A stretch of 33,734 nt of DNA, from the NCBI GenBank assembly GCA_029260075.1, contig JAJDDY010000022.1, forward strand, positions 1 to 33,734, read 5' to 3'. A program made the translations under genes and the position numbers. The notes under the pieces were generated by a model. That model was not told the DNA's origin, made no database searches, and saw only the letters and a program-made list of their open reading frames with translations. The DNA comes from Phycisphaerae bacterium. GTDB lineage: Bacteria > Planctomycetota > Phycisphaerae > UBA1845. Positions 23,768-31,409 of the stretch are shown one piece after another (the first letter of the stretch is position 1; each line of letters begins with the position of its first letter).

Positions 23768-25360
23768 ATGCTTCAACCCCGGTCAAAACGTGGACGTCCT
23801 TCGCTGGTTCGGCGCATCGCCGGGCTTTGGATGGTGGTGTTGGCCTTAGGGCTCGCCGCCGTCGGGATTCTCCTGGCGATGCAACAGGCCCGCTCGCATG
23901 CGGACCGACTAATGGCGAGATCGGAAGCGGAAGCGGGTCTGATCGTCGAGCAGGCGCACTCCCGGTTCGATCGCGAGGTGGCCAACGTACTACGCGGTGT
24001 GGTCTTGATCATCAATAGCGGCGCGGATCAACCCCTGACCATCCCGGAGAGATTCCCAAGCTGGGTCGATGGCCTGTTGAGTTGGGACGAAGACGGCGCC
24101 CACCTGCTCGCGCCCGTGTCATCAACCCCCGACCCGCGCCCGGAAGCGCTTCATCGGCGATTGTCGATGGACACTGTGCCCAAGCAAGTCAATCGCTTCG
24201 AACCCACGATTGTGTATGACACGTCCGATGACTCATCGTTGTTGTTCGCGTGCCTCCAGACGACGGACCCGCGCGGGCGGCACGTGGTTGCGGCTGTCTC
24301 GATCGATCGTGAACAACTCCGGCACGATTTGATTGATCCGCTTCTCTCTTCGCACCCCAGCTTGGAGCTGGTCTACGGTGACCAAGACAGCGATCGGCGC
24401 TGGTCGCAGCCGCTGTTTCGGGCGCTGCTCCCCTGGTCGATCAACCCGACCGAGGCCTACGTTGAGGAACAGAAACGGGCGTTGCTCACGCAAACGCTGC
24501 TCACGTTGGGGCCGACCATGCTCGCGTTGGCGGTGCTGCTCGCGTCCATTTGGGTCTTGGGTAGGGTTGTGCAGCGTGACATCGCGCTGGCGGAGATGAA
24601 GTCCAACTTTGTGGCTGACGTGTCTCATGAACTGAAAACGCCGCTTGCGCTGATTCACATGTTCGGCGAGACGTTGCAATCGGGGCGAATTACGTCCGAG
24701 GAGAAACGCAAGGAGTACTACGACATCATTACGCGTGAGAGTACGCGGTTGACCAATCTGATCGAGAATATTCTCGATTTTTCGCGGATTGAAGCCGGGC
24801 GAAAAACGTACATCCTCGAACCTGTGGCCATCGGCGAGGTGGTCCGCGAGACCTACAATACCTACCGAGCCCAGCTCGAACACCATGGCTTCGAGCACCA
24901 CCTGTCGGTGGCGCCGAATCTGCCCATTGTCCCAGCCGACCGCGACGCCGTTGCCCAGGCGATTATCAATTTGATCACCAACGCGATCAAGTACTCCGGT
25001 GAGGAGCGATACCTCGCGCTGGATGTAGCCACCGATACGCGGCGAAACCGTTCCGGGGTGTTGATTTCCGTACACGATCGTGGTTTCGGCATTCGCCCGG
25101 AGGACCGGGCGCGGTTGTTCGAGGGTTTTTTCCGCTCGGCGGACGGGCGGGTGCGGGAAAAAGGGGGCGCCGGTCTTGGGCTAAGCCTCGTGAAGCATAT
25201 CGTCGACGCCCACGGCGGATCGCTCGATGTCGAATCGAGGCTGGTCAAAGGGAGTACTTTTCGCATATTCTTACCGAGCGAGGAACCCGGTACGGTTCCC
25301 GAGATCGAAACGAGCACATCCGTCGCGTCGGCGGTCGTGGACCAGGGCGATCAAATGTAG
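23768..25360 (+). CDS. Membrane sensor histidine kinase
   Basis: A 530-residue kinase with membrane helices at about 17-38 and 246-266 and an extracytoplasmic domain of about 205 residues that I cannot name. The second helix passes directly into the dimerisation helix without a recognisable HAMP. The H-box is DVSHELKTPLALI with H287. The catalytic part has an N-box INLITNAIKYS, G1 VHDRGFGI, F-box FEGFFRS and G2 GGAGLGLSLVKHIV, as in PhoR-type kinases. The regulator gene follows after 27 bp, so they form a cognate pair. Gene order (kinase then regulator) is the reverse of the pair at 2204. Confidence 0.94.
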   Translation: MLQPRSKRGRPSLVRRIAGLWMVVLALGLAAVGILLAMQQARSHADRLMARSEAEAGLIVEQAHSRFDREVANVLRGVVLIINSGADQPLTIPERFPSWVDGLLSWDEDGAHLLAPVSSTPDPRPEALHRRLSMDTVPKQVNRFEPTIVYDTSDDSSLLFACLQTTDPRGRHVVAAVSIDREQLRHDLIDPLLSSHPSLELVYGDQDSDRRWSQPLFRALLPWSINPTEAYVEEQKRALLTQTLLTLGPTMLALAVLLASIWVLGRVVQRDIALAEMKSNFVADVSHELKTPLALIHMFGETLQSGRITSEEKRKEYYDIITRESTRLTNLIENILDFSRIEAGRKTYILEPVAIGEVVRETYNTYRAQLEHHGFEHHLSVAPNLPIVPADRDAVAQAIINLITNAIKYSGEERYLALDVATDTRRNRSGVLISVHDRGFGIRPEDRARLFEGFFRSADGRVREKGGAGLGLSLVKHIVDAHGGSLDVESRLVKGSTFRIFLPSEEPGTVPEIETSTSVASAVVDQGDQM

Positions 25361-25387
25361 CGGTCGACCAAGAAGGAGAACGCCACC

Positions 25388-26068
25388 ATGGCAAGGATCT
25401 TGATTGCGGACGACGAAAAGGACATGGTCACGGGACTTCGCGACAACCTTCAGTTCGAGGGCTACGATGTCGTTGTCGCCGAGGATGGGGAACAGGCGAT
25501 CGCCGCAGCCGTCAGCGAAAGCCCCGATCTGATCCTCATGGACATTATGATGCCCAAGGTCGATGGATTGGAGGCCTGCCGGCGCATTCGTGAAGCCGGG
25601 TTTACGATCCCCATCTTGATGCTCACGGCGAAGAGTCAGGAGATCGACGTGGTGCGCGGCCTCGAGGTCGGCGCCGACGACTACATCACCAAGCCATTCA
25701 GCATTCGCGAACTGATCGCACGTGTCAAAGCCGCGCTTCGTCGCACCGACGCGGGCAAGGGATTGTCGCGGGTTCTTCGGATCGGTGAAGCCACCGTTGA
25801 TCTGATCAAGGGAAAAATCGAACGAGGCAGCGAACGCTTTCCACTTGGGCACTTCGAGCTGGAGATTCTCAAGATGCTCGTTGAGAACGCGGAACAACCC
25901 GTCGAACGCAACAAGCTCTTGGATGTGATCTGGGGATTGGAGGGTTTTCCGGCGACGCGCACGGTCGATAACCACATTGTCAGCCTACGGCGTAAGATCG
26001 AACCGGACCCGAAGAACCCCCGGCACATCGTAACGGTTCATAGCATCGGCTATAAGTTTGTACCGTAG
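25388..26068 (+). CDS. OmpR/PhoB-type response regulator
   Basis: A 226-residue regulator with acidic residues D8-D9-E10, phospho-acceptor D52 (LILMDIMMP), T80 and K102 (YITKPF). The winged-helix DNA-binding domain occupies about 130-225, with TRTVDNHIVSLRRKIE and the wing VTVHSIGYKFVP at the end. GGAG precedes ATG 25388. It has no tail, unlike the regulator at 2204. It is paired with the kinase just upstream. Target genes are not apparent. Confidence 0.95.
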   Translation: MARILIADDEKDMVTGLRDNLQFEGYDVVVAEDGEQAIAAAVSESPDLILMDIMMPKVDGLEACRRIREAGFTIPILMLTAKSQEIDVVRGLEVGADDYITKPFSIRELIARVKAALRRTDAGKGLSRVLRIGEATVDLIKGKIERGSERFPLGHFELEILKMLVENAEQPVERNKLLDVIWGLEGFPATRTVDNHIVSLRRKIEPDPKNPRHIVTVHSIGYKFVP

Positions 26069-26395
26069 ATGTCACGACGCCCGACATTTGTGTAGCGAGC
26101 GCTTCGCCGACTGCGGTCTGATGCGAAGGCTCGCCATGGTCAATACCGGATTCTCCCGACCGCCCGAATAGGTTGAGGGGGCTGATTGAAGCGCCCCCAC
26201 GGCCGAATCCGTTCACATTTTCCGTTCACATTTCACGCCAGCCGAGATCATCCGTCGATGCGGATTGCCTGCGTTCCGCGTCCGTCCGCGAATCTACTAC
26301 ACGTGTCGTACAATCTCTGACAATAAAGGTGAACCCAAAGGGGGTCTTCGCACGTCTAGTAGGTGTACGAAAGGTCGAACGGAGTGCATCGGGTT

Positions 26396-26584
26396 ATGCA
26401 GACTGTGATCAACCAACAGCCCAGCGTTACACGACTCCGGCGCCAGACGCGCCGGCTTCGGAACTTGCTTGCTGGCGCATGGCGCGACCGCCGCCCGCCG
26501 CGGCTGATCGCTCGGGTTGAACGGATGCTCCAGGCCCGCTGGCGCCTGCTCGACCGGGCTTACCGAAACCATCCACTACCGTAG
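26396..26584 (+). CDS. Small Arg-rich hypothetical protein (uncertain)
   Basis: An open frame of 62 codons from ATG 26396 (12 more codons from GTG 26363) encodes a very basic peptide with about 15 Arg and three Trp, for example RLRRQTRRLRNLLAGAW. Third codon positions look GC-rich, as expected for coding sequence in this genome. There is no strong Shine-Dalgarno sequence and no family I recognise. It lies in the 916-bp stretch 26069-26984 that otherwise has only repeats. It may be a chance frame. Confidence 0.3.
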   Translation: MQTVINQQPSVTRLRRQTRRLRNLLAGAWRDRRPPRLIARVERMLQARWRLLDRAYRNHPLP

Positions 26585-26700
26585 CCGGGATGACGCACCG
26601 GCCTACTGACGTGGGGCGCGCGGTCACGCCGCGTGTCCCGCGTCCTCCCTCCCCTTCCCTCAAATCGCGTGTGAGAAGATATATTAGAGGGTCCGCGATG

Positions 26701-26774
26701 TACCGAGCCGGTACTGTCCGGGAGCGATCTTCGCTCTTGAAACCGGATCGCTTGCTTGCGGGCACGGCTCGGCA
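26701..26774 (+). repeat. Hairpin repeat family A, copy 4 (diverged)
   Basis: The left arm TACCGAGCCGGTACTGTCCG... (26701-26729) pairs imperfectly with the right arm CGGATCGCTTGCTTGCGGGC... (26745-26774). It is the first of two related units about 111 bp apart; they align over roughly 100 bp, from GGGTCCGCGATG to TTGAACAC. Confidence 0.7.
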
Positions 26775-26812
26775 CGAGACTCCTTGAACACGTTTTTTGA
26801 GGGCCTGCAATG

Positions 26813-26884
26813 AACCGAGCGCGCTCGTGAGGAATCGGTCCGGGCTCGCGTGTGAAGACCGCTTCCTCACAGGCGCGGCTCGGT
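26813..26884 (+). repeat. Hairpin repeat family A, copy 5 (diverged)
   Basis: The left arm ACCGAGCGCGCTCGTGAGGA (26814 on) pairs with the right arm CGCTTCCTCACAGGCGCGGC (26860 on), followed by TCGGTACGAGGATTCTC. It is the second tandem unit. Confidence 0.7.
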
Positions 26885-26984
26885 ACGAGGATTCTCATAC
26901 ACGCGCTCGGATCACTCCTTGCGGTGTCGACGGGTTACTCGCACAATGCACGCGGTTGTTGCCCATAGGACAAGGAGTGTTGCT

Positions 26985-27419
26985 ATGCCCAACGCGAAGT
27001 TGATTCTCGATCGAAAAGGGTCCGACGTCGCCACGATCGACCAAGCCGCGACGGTGCTCGATGCGGCGAAGTTGATGAACGATCATCGAATCGGAGCTGT
27101 CGTCGTTACCCACGGTGACCGCGTGGTCGGAATTTTCACTGAACGGGATGTTCTTAACCGCATCGTCGCGGCCGGCAAGAAGCCGGAGTCGACGGCGGTT
27201 GGCGATGTGATGACGTCGCCGATGGCGTGCTGTCGACGAGACACGCGGCTGGCTGAGTGCAAAGCAGTGATGACGGGGAAACGCATCCGCCACTTGCCCG
27301 TGGTTGAAGACGGCAAGCTCTATGGCATGATTTCGTCCGGCGACATTCTCGCGAGCGAGTCCGACGACCGACAGGCCACGATTGAGTACTTGCAAGAGTA
27401 CCTGTATGGCCAGCGGTAG
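26985..27419 (+). CDS. CBS-domain pair protein
   Basis: A 144-residue protein made only of two CBS domains: residues 12-65, with HRIGAVVVTHGDRVVGIFTERD, and 75-130, with KRIRHLPVVEDGKLYGMISSGDIL. Such stand-alone pairs bind adenosyl nucleotides and act as energy or redox sensors. ATG 26985 is fixed by AAGGAG (26972-26977) at 7 nt; the open frame extends 22 codons further upstream. It is followed by a PEGA-type lipoprotein gene after 63 bp. Its ligand and target are unknown. Confidence 0.93.
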   Translation: MPNAKLILDRKGSDVATIDQAATVLDAAKLMNDHRIGAVVVTHGDRVVGIFTERDVLNRIVAAGKKPESTAVGDVMTSPMACCRRDTRLAECKAVMTGKRIRHLPVVEDGKLYGMISSGDILASESDDRQATIEYLQEYLYGQR

Positions 27420-27482
27420 CGGTGTCGACAGCGAATCGACGCGCCAACGACCGCGGCGAAACCTTCGGTGTTTGGAGACAAG

Positions 27483-27974
27483 ATGAACCGTCATCGACGA
27501 ACCAATCGAATGTCGCACGACACACGTGTGGTCTTACCAACTCCATCGCACGGCGCTCGCGCGCTCGGGCACGTATCGATGCTGGCGCTCGTGGGAGCGG
27601 TTGGGTTGACGTCGCTTGCGGGGTGCGTGCGGCGAACCATGACGATCACCACCGATCCGCCCAACGCGCTGGTCTTTGTCAACGATCAAGAGGTAGGCCG
27701 CAGCACCGTCGCGACCGATTTCCTTTGGTATGGCGACTATGACGTGATCGTACGCAAAGAAGGCTACGAAACACTCAAGACGAACTGGCCGATCAAACCG
27801 CCTTGGTATCAGATCATGCCGCTCGACTTCTTCTTCGAAGTGCTCTGGCCAGGGCAATTACACGACCAACGCGCACACCACTTCACCCTGGTCGCACAAC
27901 AGATTCCGTCTGAAGAAGAACTGGTCGAACGCGCGGGACAACTGCGCGATAGGGCGTTGGAAGCGGGGAAGTAG
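27483..27974 (+). CDS. PEGA-domain lipoprotein
   Basis: A 163-residue protein with an N-terminal hydrophobic segment ending in the lipobox LTSLAGC, so it is probably lipidated and envelope-bound. The mature part begins with a PEGA-like module: TITTDPPNALVFVNDQEVG then YDVIVRKEGYETL. ATG 27483 has GGAG at 5 nt, but it leaves a long positively charged leader (about 35 residues) before the hydrophobic core; an internal ATG (MSHDT or MLALV) may be the true start. It is the last plus-strand gene before the minus-strand Topo VI block. Confidence 0.85.
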   Translation: MNRHRRTNRMSHDTRVVLPTPSHGARALGHVSMLALVGAVGLTSLAGCVRRTMTITTDPPNALVFVNDQEVGRSTVATDFLWYGDYDVIVRKEGYETLKTNWPIKPPWYQIMPLDFFFEVLWPGQLHDQRAHHFTLVAQQIPSEEELVERAGQLRDRALEAGK

Positions 27975-28029
27975 TTACGACCGGCCCCGGCGCGATACTC
28001 CCTGTGGCTCCACCGTCCGGCGATCAGGA

Positions 28030-29163
28030 TCAGTCCAACCACTGCTTCTTGTCATTGAGCTTCATCGGGGTGTACTCTTCCGTGAGGTAGGAGAGGTCTT
28101 TGGAGATCATGGCTTCGACCTCCATTTTGAAACCGTTCGTTAGCATCTTCTTGATCTCTCGCTGCCAGGGTCGCTTGCCGGCGAACCACGGGTAGTTGGC
28201 GATCTGCTTGGCACGCTTGATGTCTGACGCGTCCAGCTCGATCTTCACGTCGTCGCTCATGTCACAGCGTTCGTAGTCAAAGCTCGATACGCCGATGAAC
28301 TTCGCGTCGGGGATGGCCATGCGCCGCGACTCGAACGCGAGGTTGATCGATCCGTGCTTAATCACCGAGTAGATGTAGTACCCCCAGGGGTCGTTATCGA
28401 GCAGGACGAACACGGGGAGTTTCAATTCTTCGTGCATGCGGCGCAAGAGTCGGCGCATGCCGCGCGCCGGTTGGCCACCGCCGTGGGAAATGATGCAGTC
28501 GTGTTGTTCCCAGAAACGGTCTTCGTGAAAGCGCCGCCAGACCGTGTCTTTTTCGACGTGCAGGATGAACTTGGCTTTGCACTTCTTGAACTGAATGACG
28601 TCCGGCTCGCAGATGCTCGGTACCGCGTAGCCCGCACTGCCCATGGCCGCGCAATCGAGCGTGCTTCCGGCGTCGACAAGTGTGATGGGACCAGCCAGGT
28701 TGCCACGGTTCGAGGCGAAGAGGTGAAGCTCCTCGCGAAGGGCGTTGATGGCTACTTCAAGGTCTTCGATGATCGGGTCGGATTCGGACTGGTCGTCGAA
28801 TGTCTTCTCTTTCGTACCCTTGATCGTGTGCTTGGCGAGGTAGTAAATCTGCCGGATGCTGGCCGTCTTACCCATGTCGATCAGTTCTTTGCACTTCGAA
28901 CCGACGAGCAGGGTTTGCATGAACCGCTTGGCTTGACCGTAGTTGAAGAAGTTCCGCGACTGCTTGTTGGCGCCCATCTCGACGTGGCGGGTTTTCTCGT
29001 TGTAGGCCACATTGGAAAGCGATCGCGTGGGAATTTCGATCGACGGATCCTTCTCCCGAGCGGCCATGGCCACTACGGCGCGGGCGAGGTCTTCGAGTTT
29101 TGGTGACGCTTTGCCGTTTTTTGGCGCACGTGATGACGCGCGCTTGGGTTTCTTATTTGTCAT
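28030..29163 (-). CDS. top6A: DNA topoisomerase VI subunit A (Spo11-like)
   Basis: A 377-residue DNA-cleaving subunit of type IIB topoisomerase. The winged-helix domain carries the catalytic tyrosine in SIRQIYYLAK (Y107 or Y108). The Toprim domain has E204 (ILHVEKD) and the acidic pair D256/D258 in LLDNDPWGYYI, which bind Mg2+. The first 22 residues are Lys/Arg-rich. Topo VI makes ATP-dependent double-strand breaks with 2-nt overhangs to relax and decatenate DNA. It is widespread in archaea and plants and sporadic in bacteria. The ATPase subunit is encoded at 31410, about 2.2 kb upstream on the same strand, beyond an HD protein and a YwgA-like protein. All catalytic residues are present, so it should be active. 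Confidence 0.95.
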   Translation of the reverse strand: MTNKKPKRASSRAPKNGKASPKLEDLARAVVAMAAREKDPSIEIPTRSLSNVAYNEKTRHVEMGANKQSRNFFNYGQAKRFMQTLLVGSKCKELIDMGKTASIRQIYYLAKHTIKGTKEKTFDDQSESDPIIEDLEVAINALREELHLFASNRGNLAGPITLVDAGSTLDCAAMGSAGYAVPSICEPDVIQFKKCKAKFILHVEKDTVWRRFHEDRFWEQHDCIISHGGGQPARGMRRLLRRMHEELKLPVFVLLDNDPWGYYIYSVIKHGSINLAFESRRMAIPDAKFIGVSSFDYERCDMSDDVKIELDASDIKRAKQIANYPWFAGKRPWQREIKKMLTNGFKMEVEAMISKDLSYLTEEYTPMKLNDKKQWLD

Positions 29164-29200
29164 TTTCGTGCTTCTTGCTTGTTTTGGGCTTCTTAGCCAC
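29153..29200 (-). CDS. Possible 15-codon leader overlapping top6A start (uncertain)
   Basis: GTG 29200 has GAGGTGA (29207-29213) at a good distance of 7 nt and encodes 15 residues, VAKKPKTSKKHENDK, ending inside the first codons of top6A. The top6A ATG at 29163 has only a weak purine stretch before it, so coupling through this leader is plausible. Its Lys-rich sequence resembles the top6A N-terminus (MTNKKPKRASS), which could also mean an old frameshift. Confidence 0.25.
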   Translation of the reverse strand: MAKKPKTSKKHENDK

Positions 29201-29247
29201 GAATGTTCACCTCGCTACGTGTTGACCTTCCCACAGCCTGAGAATAG

Positions 29248-30648
29248 CTATTCGACGCGCCACTTTCCAACCACCTGTTCTGCTTTCCTAACTTTAGCAT
29301 CGTCATCTTCTACAACGTACACGCGCGCCATTTTGAGTTTCCAGTTGCTGAGGTGATGCACGATACTGCTCTTTATATCCACGAGCGGCTCCGTCTTTTC
29401 CTCTTTGTCTATGAGGTGCAGTAGCTCGGCCAACGCCTGGAGCGGTACACTTGCGGCCGCCGAGCGTGACATTGATGACCCGATCTTCTCGAATTCAATA
29501 TCTTTCGGGTCTTCGACCAGCCAGCAGTCGCGCGGAATTCTGCATTCGCTTACTGCGGCCTCCAACCGTCCTTCGCGACGGGTTACGAAACGCGTAAACT
29601 CCTCGGAGGGCGATCCGTCTTCTCGTACCAGCGACGTAACCTCTCCAACCAGTTTCGGCGGCTTCCGATCACGTAGGGCCCTGCAGAGGCGACCGAGCTC
29701 GGACCGTCCGGGTCGGTCCTTGGCCTGTCCCTCGATTATCGAATCGATCCATGCATCATGAAATTCAAGAAACTTCGTCCGATGCTTGACGAGTTTTTCG
29801 ATGTCAGTTCCGCTCTTCCACAGTTGCCCCTGTTCTCGCAGCAAGAACAGTGCTTGCCTCATCAGGGCTTCAAAGGCAAACACCGTCCTGTGCAGATAGA
29901 CCGATTTGGACATGAAGTATCGAGCCAGGATGAAATGTTCCGCAGCTGTTTCGGCCTTGCTACGCAGTACGAGGTTGTCCTCCTCGTCGATATCGAGGTT
30001 GCTCAAGAGGTGGTGTAAATCGATCCGACCGAATGGAACGCCAGTAGCCATCGAGTCGCGCACAAGGTAATCCATTCGATCAAGATCGAGCGTTGAATGA
30101 ATTAACTGGTTGTACTTCCGTTTCCGGTGTTCGCAACGAATGATCGATGCGACATCGCCAGGATCGATATGTTTTGCATCGAGGATGTTCGTTATGTCCT
30201 CTCGTTCGGTCACAATCAATTCGCCGAGTTTTTCATGGTGGGGATATGCCCGCGCAGACTTCTTCCGGCGACTACCCCCTAACAAATCCTCGCGGTAAGG
30301 GTTGCGATCCAGTTTTTCCACGAGATGAGAGTAAGGGTAGTGGCCGATGTCGTGCAGCAACGCCGCTATTCGCAGAAGCCGCCGGTCTTTGTCGGCAAAC
30401 TTTCCCCTCCGAACCATCAGATCGATGGCCCGGCTCATGATATGAAACACGCCAAGGGAATGAGCGAAGCGCGTATGCGTGGCTCCTGGGTATACCAAGC
30501 TCGCCAGCCCTAGTTGCTTGAGACGGCGCAGTCGTTGGAATGACTGCGTGTTGATGAGCTCAACTTCGAGCCGGCTTAGGCCGATGTCTCCGTGAACCGG
30601 GTCGGTGATGATCTTTTGGCGATATTGGTCTCGCTTGGACTTGGCCAT
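29248..30648 (-). CDS. HD-domain phosphohydrolase, SAMHD1/dGTPase-like
   Basis: A 466-residue protein with a full HD active site: H63 (HTRFAHSLGV), H99-D100 (LLHDIGHYPYSH) and D190 in LDLDRMDYLVRD. The last motif has the Asp/Tyr/Asp spacing of SAMHD1-type dNTP triphosphohydrolases (here D190, Y194, D198). The closest families by pattern are B. subtilis YwfO and archaeal HD proteins. Expected reaction: removal of triphosphate from dNTPs, or hydrolysis of another nucleotide. The C-terminal 200 residues are not recognised. Its start is 6 bp after the YwgA-like gene, and it is flanked by top6A (84 bp). Hand-counted GC in three 60-base lines is 43-53%, lower than nearby top6A (58% in one line). 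Confidence 0.92.
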   Translation of the reverse strand: MAKSKRDQYRQKIITDPVHGDIGLSRLEVELINTQSFQRLRRLKQLGLASLVYPGATHTRFAHSLGVFHIMSRAIDLMVRRGKFADKDRRLLRIAALLHDIGHYPYSHLVEKLDRNPYREDLLGGSRRKKSARAYPHHEKLGELIVTEREDITNILDAKHIDPGDVASIIRCEHRKRKYNQLIHSTLDLDRMDYLVRDSMATGVPFGRIDLHHLLSNLDIDEEDNLVLRSKAETAAEHFILARYFMSKSVYLHRTVFAFEALMRQALFLLREQGQLWKSGTDIEKLVKHRTKFLEFHDAWIDSIIEGQAKDRPGRSELGRLCRALRDRKPPKLVGEVTSLVREDGSPSEEFTRFVTRREGRLEAAVSECRIPRDCWLVEDPKDIEFEKIGSSMSRSAAASVPLQALAELLHLIDKEEKTEPLVDIKSSIVHHLSNWKLKMARVYVVEDDDAKVRKAEQVVGKWRVE

Positions 30649-30654
30649 TCATCT

Positions 30655-31185
30655 TCATGCCTCAGGCAGCACTTTCCATTTCAAGAGACCCACCTTGCCA
30701 AGCTGACGCCATGCCATGTTCGCAGGCGACTTCCGCCCTTTGAACCGGGGCTTGCTGTCGATCAGCGCTTTCCAGATATTGTCGAATTCGCGTACCGCGT
30801 TCTTGCCCATGTATGCGATGTGCTTGAGGTAGTGTAGCGATGCCAAGAGTTCCAGCCAATCGTCCTCCTCAATGCTGTCCGGCCGATTGGCCCAGATCGT
30901 TCTCGCCTTCCGGGCCATCTTCCTCGCGAACGGTGCGAGTACTTCGCGCGTGTGGTCATCATCGTGCATGTCGATCTGCTCTTTGGTGCGGAATGCGTCG
31001 CTCGTAAGTTCGCGGCTATAAGGCCCGTAGAGATACCATCCAAAGCGGTACGCCAGATCAAGCCCCGTAAGCTGCGTCAAGTACACCTTCTTCTGCACCA
31101 TCAGCCGCTGCTCGAAAGTGTCTAGATCCAGATCCTGGTCAACAGCATCGAGAACCAGCTTCAATACGATCTGTGATGCATTCAT
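30655..31185 (-). CDS. YwgA/Panacea-like small protein
   Basis: A 176-residue protein with QRLMVQKKVYLTQ followed by YRFGWYLYGPYSREL, the pattern (QKxVYL...Y.F..Y.YGPYS..L) found in YwgA and in Panacea/SocA-type domains, where it acts as a proteolytic adaptor or antitoxin. An acidic, His-rich segment (DMHDDDHTRE) and a helical C-terminus follow. ATG 31185 has AGAGGGAG at 7 nt. It is 6 bp upstream of the HD gene and certainly co-transcribed with it. In B. subtilis I recall ywgA lying next to the HD gene ywfO, so the pair may be an old module. Family assignment is by motif and remains tentative. Confidence 0.75.
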   Translation of the reverse strand: MNASQIVLKLVLDAVDQDLDLDTFEQRLMVQKKVYLTQLTGLDLAYRFGWYLYGPYSRELTSDAFRTKEQIDMHDDDHTREVLAPFARKMARKARTIWANRPDSIEEDDWLELLASLHYLKHIAYMGKNAVREFDNIWKALIDSKPRFKGRKSPANMAWRQLGKVGLLKWKVLPEA

Positions 31186-31209
31186 CTACACGCTCCCTCT
31201 TGCACCCGA

Positions 31210-31238
31210 ACACTAGCCAAACAGAGCGAACAAGTCAA
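31210..31238 (-). promoter_or_regulatory. Possible sigma-70 promoter for the YwgA-like/HD pair
   Basis: On the minus strand TTGACT (31238-31233) is separated by exactly 17 nt from TAGTGT (31215-31210). The -35 matches five of six consensus bases and the -10 three of six. A start near 31203 would give a leader of under 20 nt carrying the Shine-Dalgarno AGAGGGAG. It lies in the 224-bp gap after top6B. Confidence 0.4.
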
Positions 31239-31409
31239 GCGGGACGAACCTGACCCGTGTTGCCTTTGGCCTCGCAACGATGCGCATGGGCAAACAGCTT
31301 ACTTCGGCCCGTTGTCGGACGCGCTACCCTTCCCCCTATCGGCGCACGCGACCCGATTTCGTCGCCCGAAGCAGCCGCGAGGTAGTCACGCCGCAACATG
31401 AGACACCAG

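Noticed and set aside
5001-26884. CRISPR array
   Set aside because: Repeats are scattered over kilobases between genes, without regular short spacers, and no cas gene is present.
28354-29106. 250-codon frame antisense to top6A
   Set aside because: The opposite strand carries all Topo VI A catalytic motifs; this frame has no motif and is explained by codon bias.
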